From AP-15 sp963832875 (lineage in GTDB: Bacteria; Pseudomonadota; Alphaproteobacteria; ATCC43930; CGMCC-115725), in assembly GCA_963832875.1 (NCBI GenBank), contig CAWHWB010000013.1, positions 62,001 to 126,000 on the forward strand: DNA of 64,000 nucleotides. The letters are read 5' to 3'. Position 1 is the stretch's first letter; every line of letters starts with the position of its first letter. The notes under the pieces were generated by a model. It did no database searches, was not told the origin of the DNA, and was given only the letters and a program-made list of their open reading frames with translations. A program made the translations under genes and the position numbers. Shown piece by piece: positions 63,431 through 64,000 of this stretch.

Positions 63431-63905
63431 TCCGCGCGGACACTCGGCGCCCTGATAACCCTGATAAATGCAGGAAAAAATACAGGCACGGAGCCGATAC
63501 CAAGGCGCCTTCACCCTCTTGCCCCACGCCGCCGCCCGATCGTCAGAGACCGCCTCGCATGGCGCCCGTGCTCGCCGCCGCCTAGAACATTGTGTCGTCG
63601 CCCCCGCGCAAGCGACGGTTCAGGGCAACCGTTAAGTCGCTCGCCCCCCTGTTCATGCCAGGGGCAAGCTCTGGGTTTCCGCTTTCGCGTCGCGCAAGCG
63701 GGAATGACGGTGCAATACGATCGAAAACTCCTCTAATCAGTCATCGTATAGCACGCCTTTATGGCGATTTTCCGGCTGCGCCTTTGCCTCCGGGCATCGA
63801 GACCTGGCTGGCGGTACGTGTTCGCTGCGGATCCCGGCGCTGCCTATCCTGGGTCGGCCCAAGGCCGATGGGACCGCCTGGTGATTTTGGATCGGGCGAC
63901 GGCGA
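63431..63905. other. Intergenic region with a palindromic repeat
   Basis: 475 bases without a supported gene. It contains a GCTTTCGCG ... GCAAGCGGGAATGACGG element (about 63670-63710) of the same kind as at 31291-31310. A frame of 129 codons across it has no recognisable domain and includes the repeat. Confidence 0.5.
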
Positions 63906-64000
63906 CTACTCCATCGCCTTGACGATTTCCTCGGACATTTTTTTGGCGTCGCCGAACAGCATCATCGTGTTGTCGCGGTAGAACAGTTCGTTCTCGACGC
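63906..64000 (-). CDS. pntB: NAD(P) transhydrogenase subunit beta, C-terminal end
   Basis: Only the last 30 or so codons are in the window, read from the right edge: VENELFYRDNTMMLFGDAKK, then MSEEIVKAME and TAG. ENELFxxDNTMMLFGDAKK is the conserved end of PntB, the membrane-bound NADP-binding subunit of proton-translocating transhydrogenase. Assignment depends on this short but distinctive tail. Confidence 0.8.
   Translation of the reverse strand, partial: VENELFYRDNTMMLFGDAKKMSEEIVKAME

Overview
The window is high-GC DNA from an alphaproteobacterium, most likely of the Rhodospirillales/Acetobacterales type. The evidence is gene order and gene content: a PopZ (DUF2497) gene directly before valS and after a pcm-like/tolC pair; alr-mlaE-mlaF-radA-cvpA-purF-SDR; ffh-rpsP-rimM-trmD-rplS-leuC-leuD-leuB; and dapF-mtaB-ftsY. 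There are no rRNA or tRNA genes and no CRISPR array that I can see.

Layout. 1-14,550 is mostly accessory: a Rieske oxygenase with a VOC partner, a GAF/fRMsr-CMD fusion, a form-II CoxL-like molybdenum hydroxylase, a PIN toxin-antitoxin pair sitting between two copies of the coxL 3' end, another VOC protein, a solitary MmeI-like restriction-modification enzyme (frameshifted), a decayed HTH gene, a DUF5681 gene, and a three-gene catabolic operon (dihydroxyphthalate-decarboxylase-like protein, formyl-CoA-transferase-like protein, alpha/beta-barrel protein). 14,726-21,278 is core: folK, pcm-like, tolC, popZ, valS. 21,393-29,443 encodes two hybrid histidine kinases in one operon; the larger has 13 HAMP units, 11 of them as 276-bp tandem repeats. 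30,025-37,873 holds a secreted protein, then the core cluster SDR, purF, cvpA, radA, mlaF, mlaE, alr. 38,157-44,249 holds an LLM flavin oxidoreductase, a VOC protein and three tandem paralogous ABC solute-binding proteins without permeases. 44,392-51,536 is leucine biosynthesis plus the translation and SRP operon. 51,999-60,135 is a second accessory block (LuxR-type regulator, lipoprotein, duplicated porins, SpoIIAA-like gene and its broken copy, flavin reductase, secreted protein). 60,210-63,430 is dapF-mtaB-ftsY, and the window ends in the tail of pntB.

Seven genes, including the essential valS and the housekeeping genes purF and radA, carry single-base frameshifts. In six of the seven the change is one extra base. 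That pattern points to insertion-type sequencing error more than to gene decay, so these genes are annotated across the shift.

The most unusual items are the poly-HAMP kinase, the coxL tail duplication around the toxin-antitoxin pair, the permease-less triple solute-binding array, the duplicated porin locus with a nearly base-identical core, and the fRMsr-CMD fusion.
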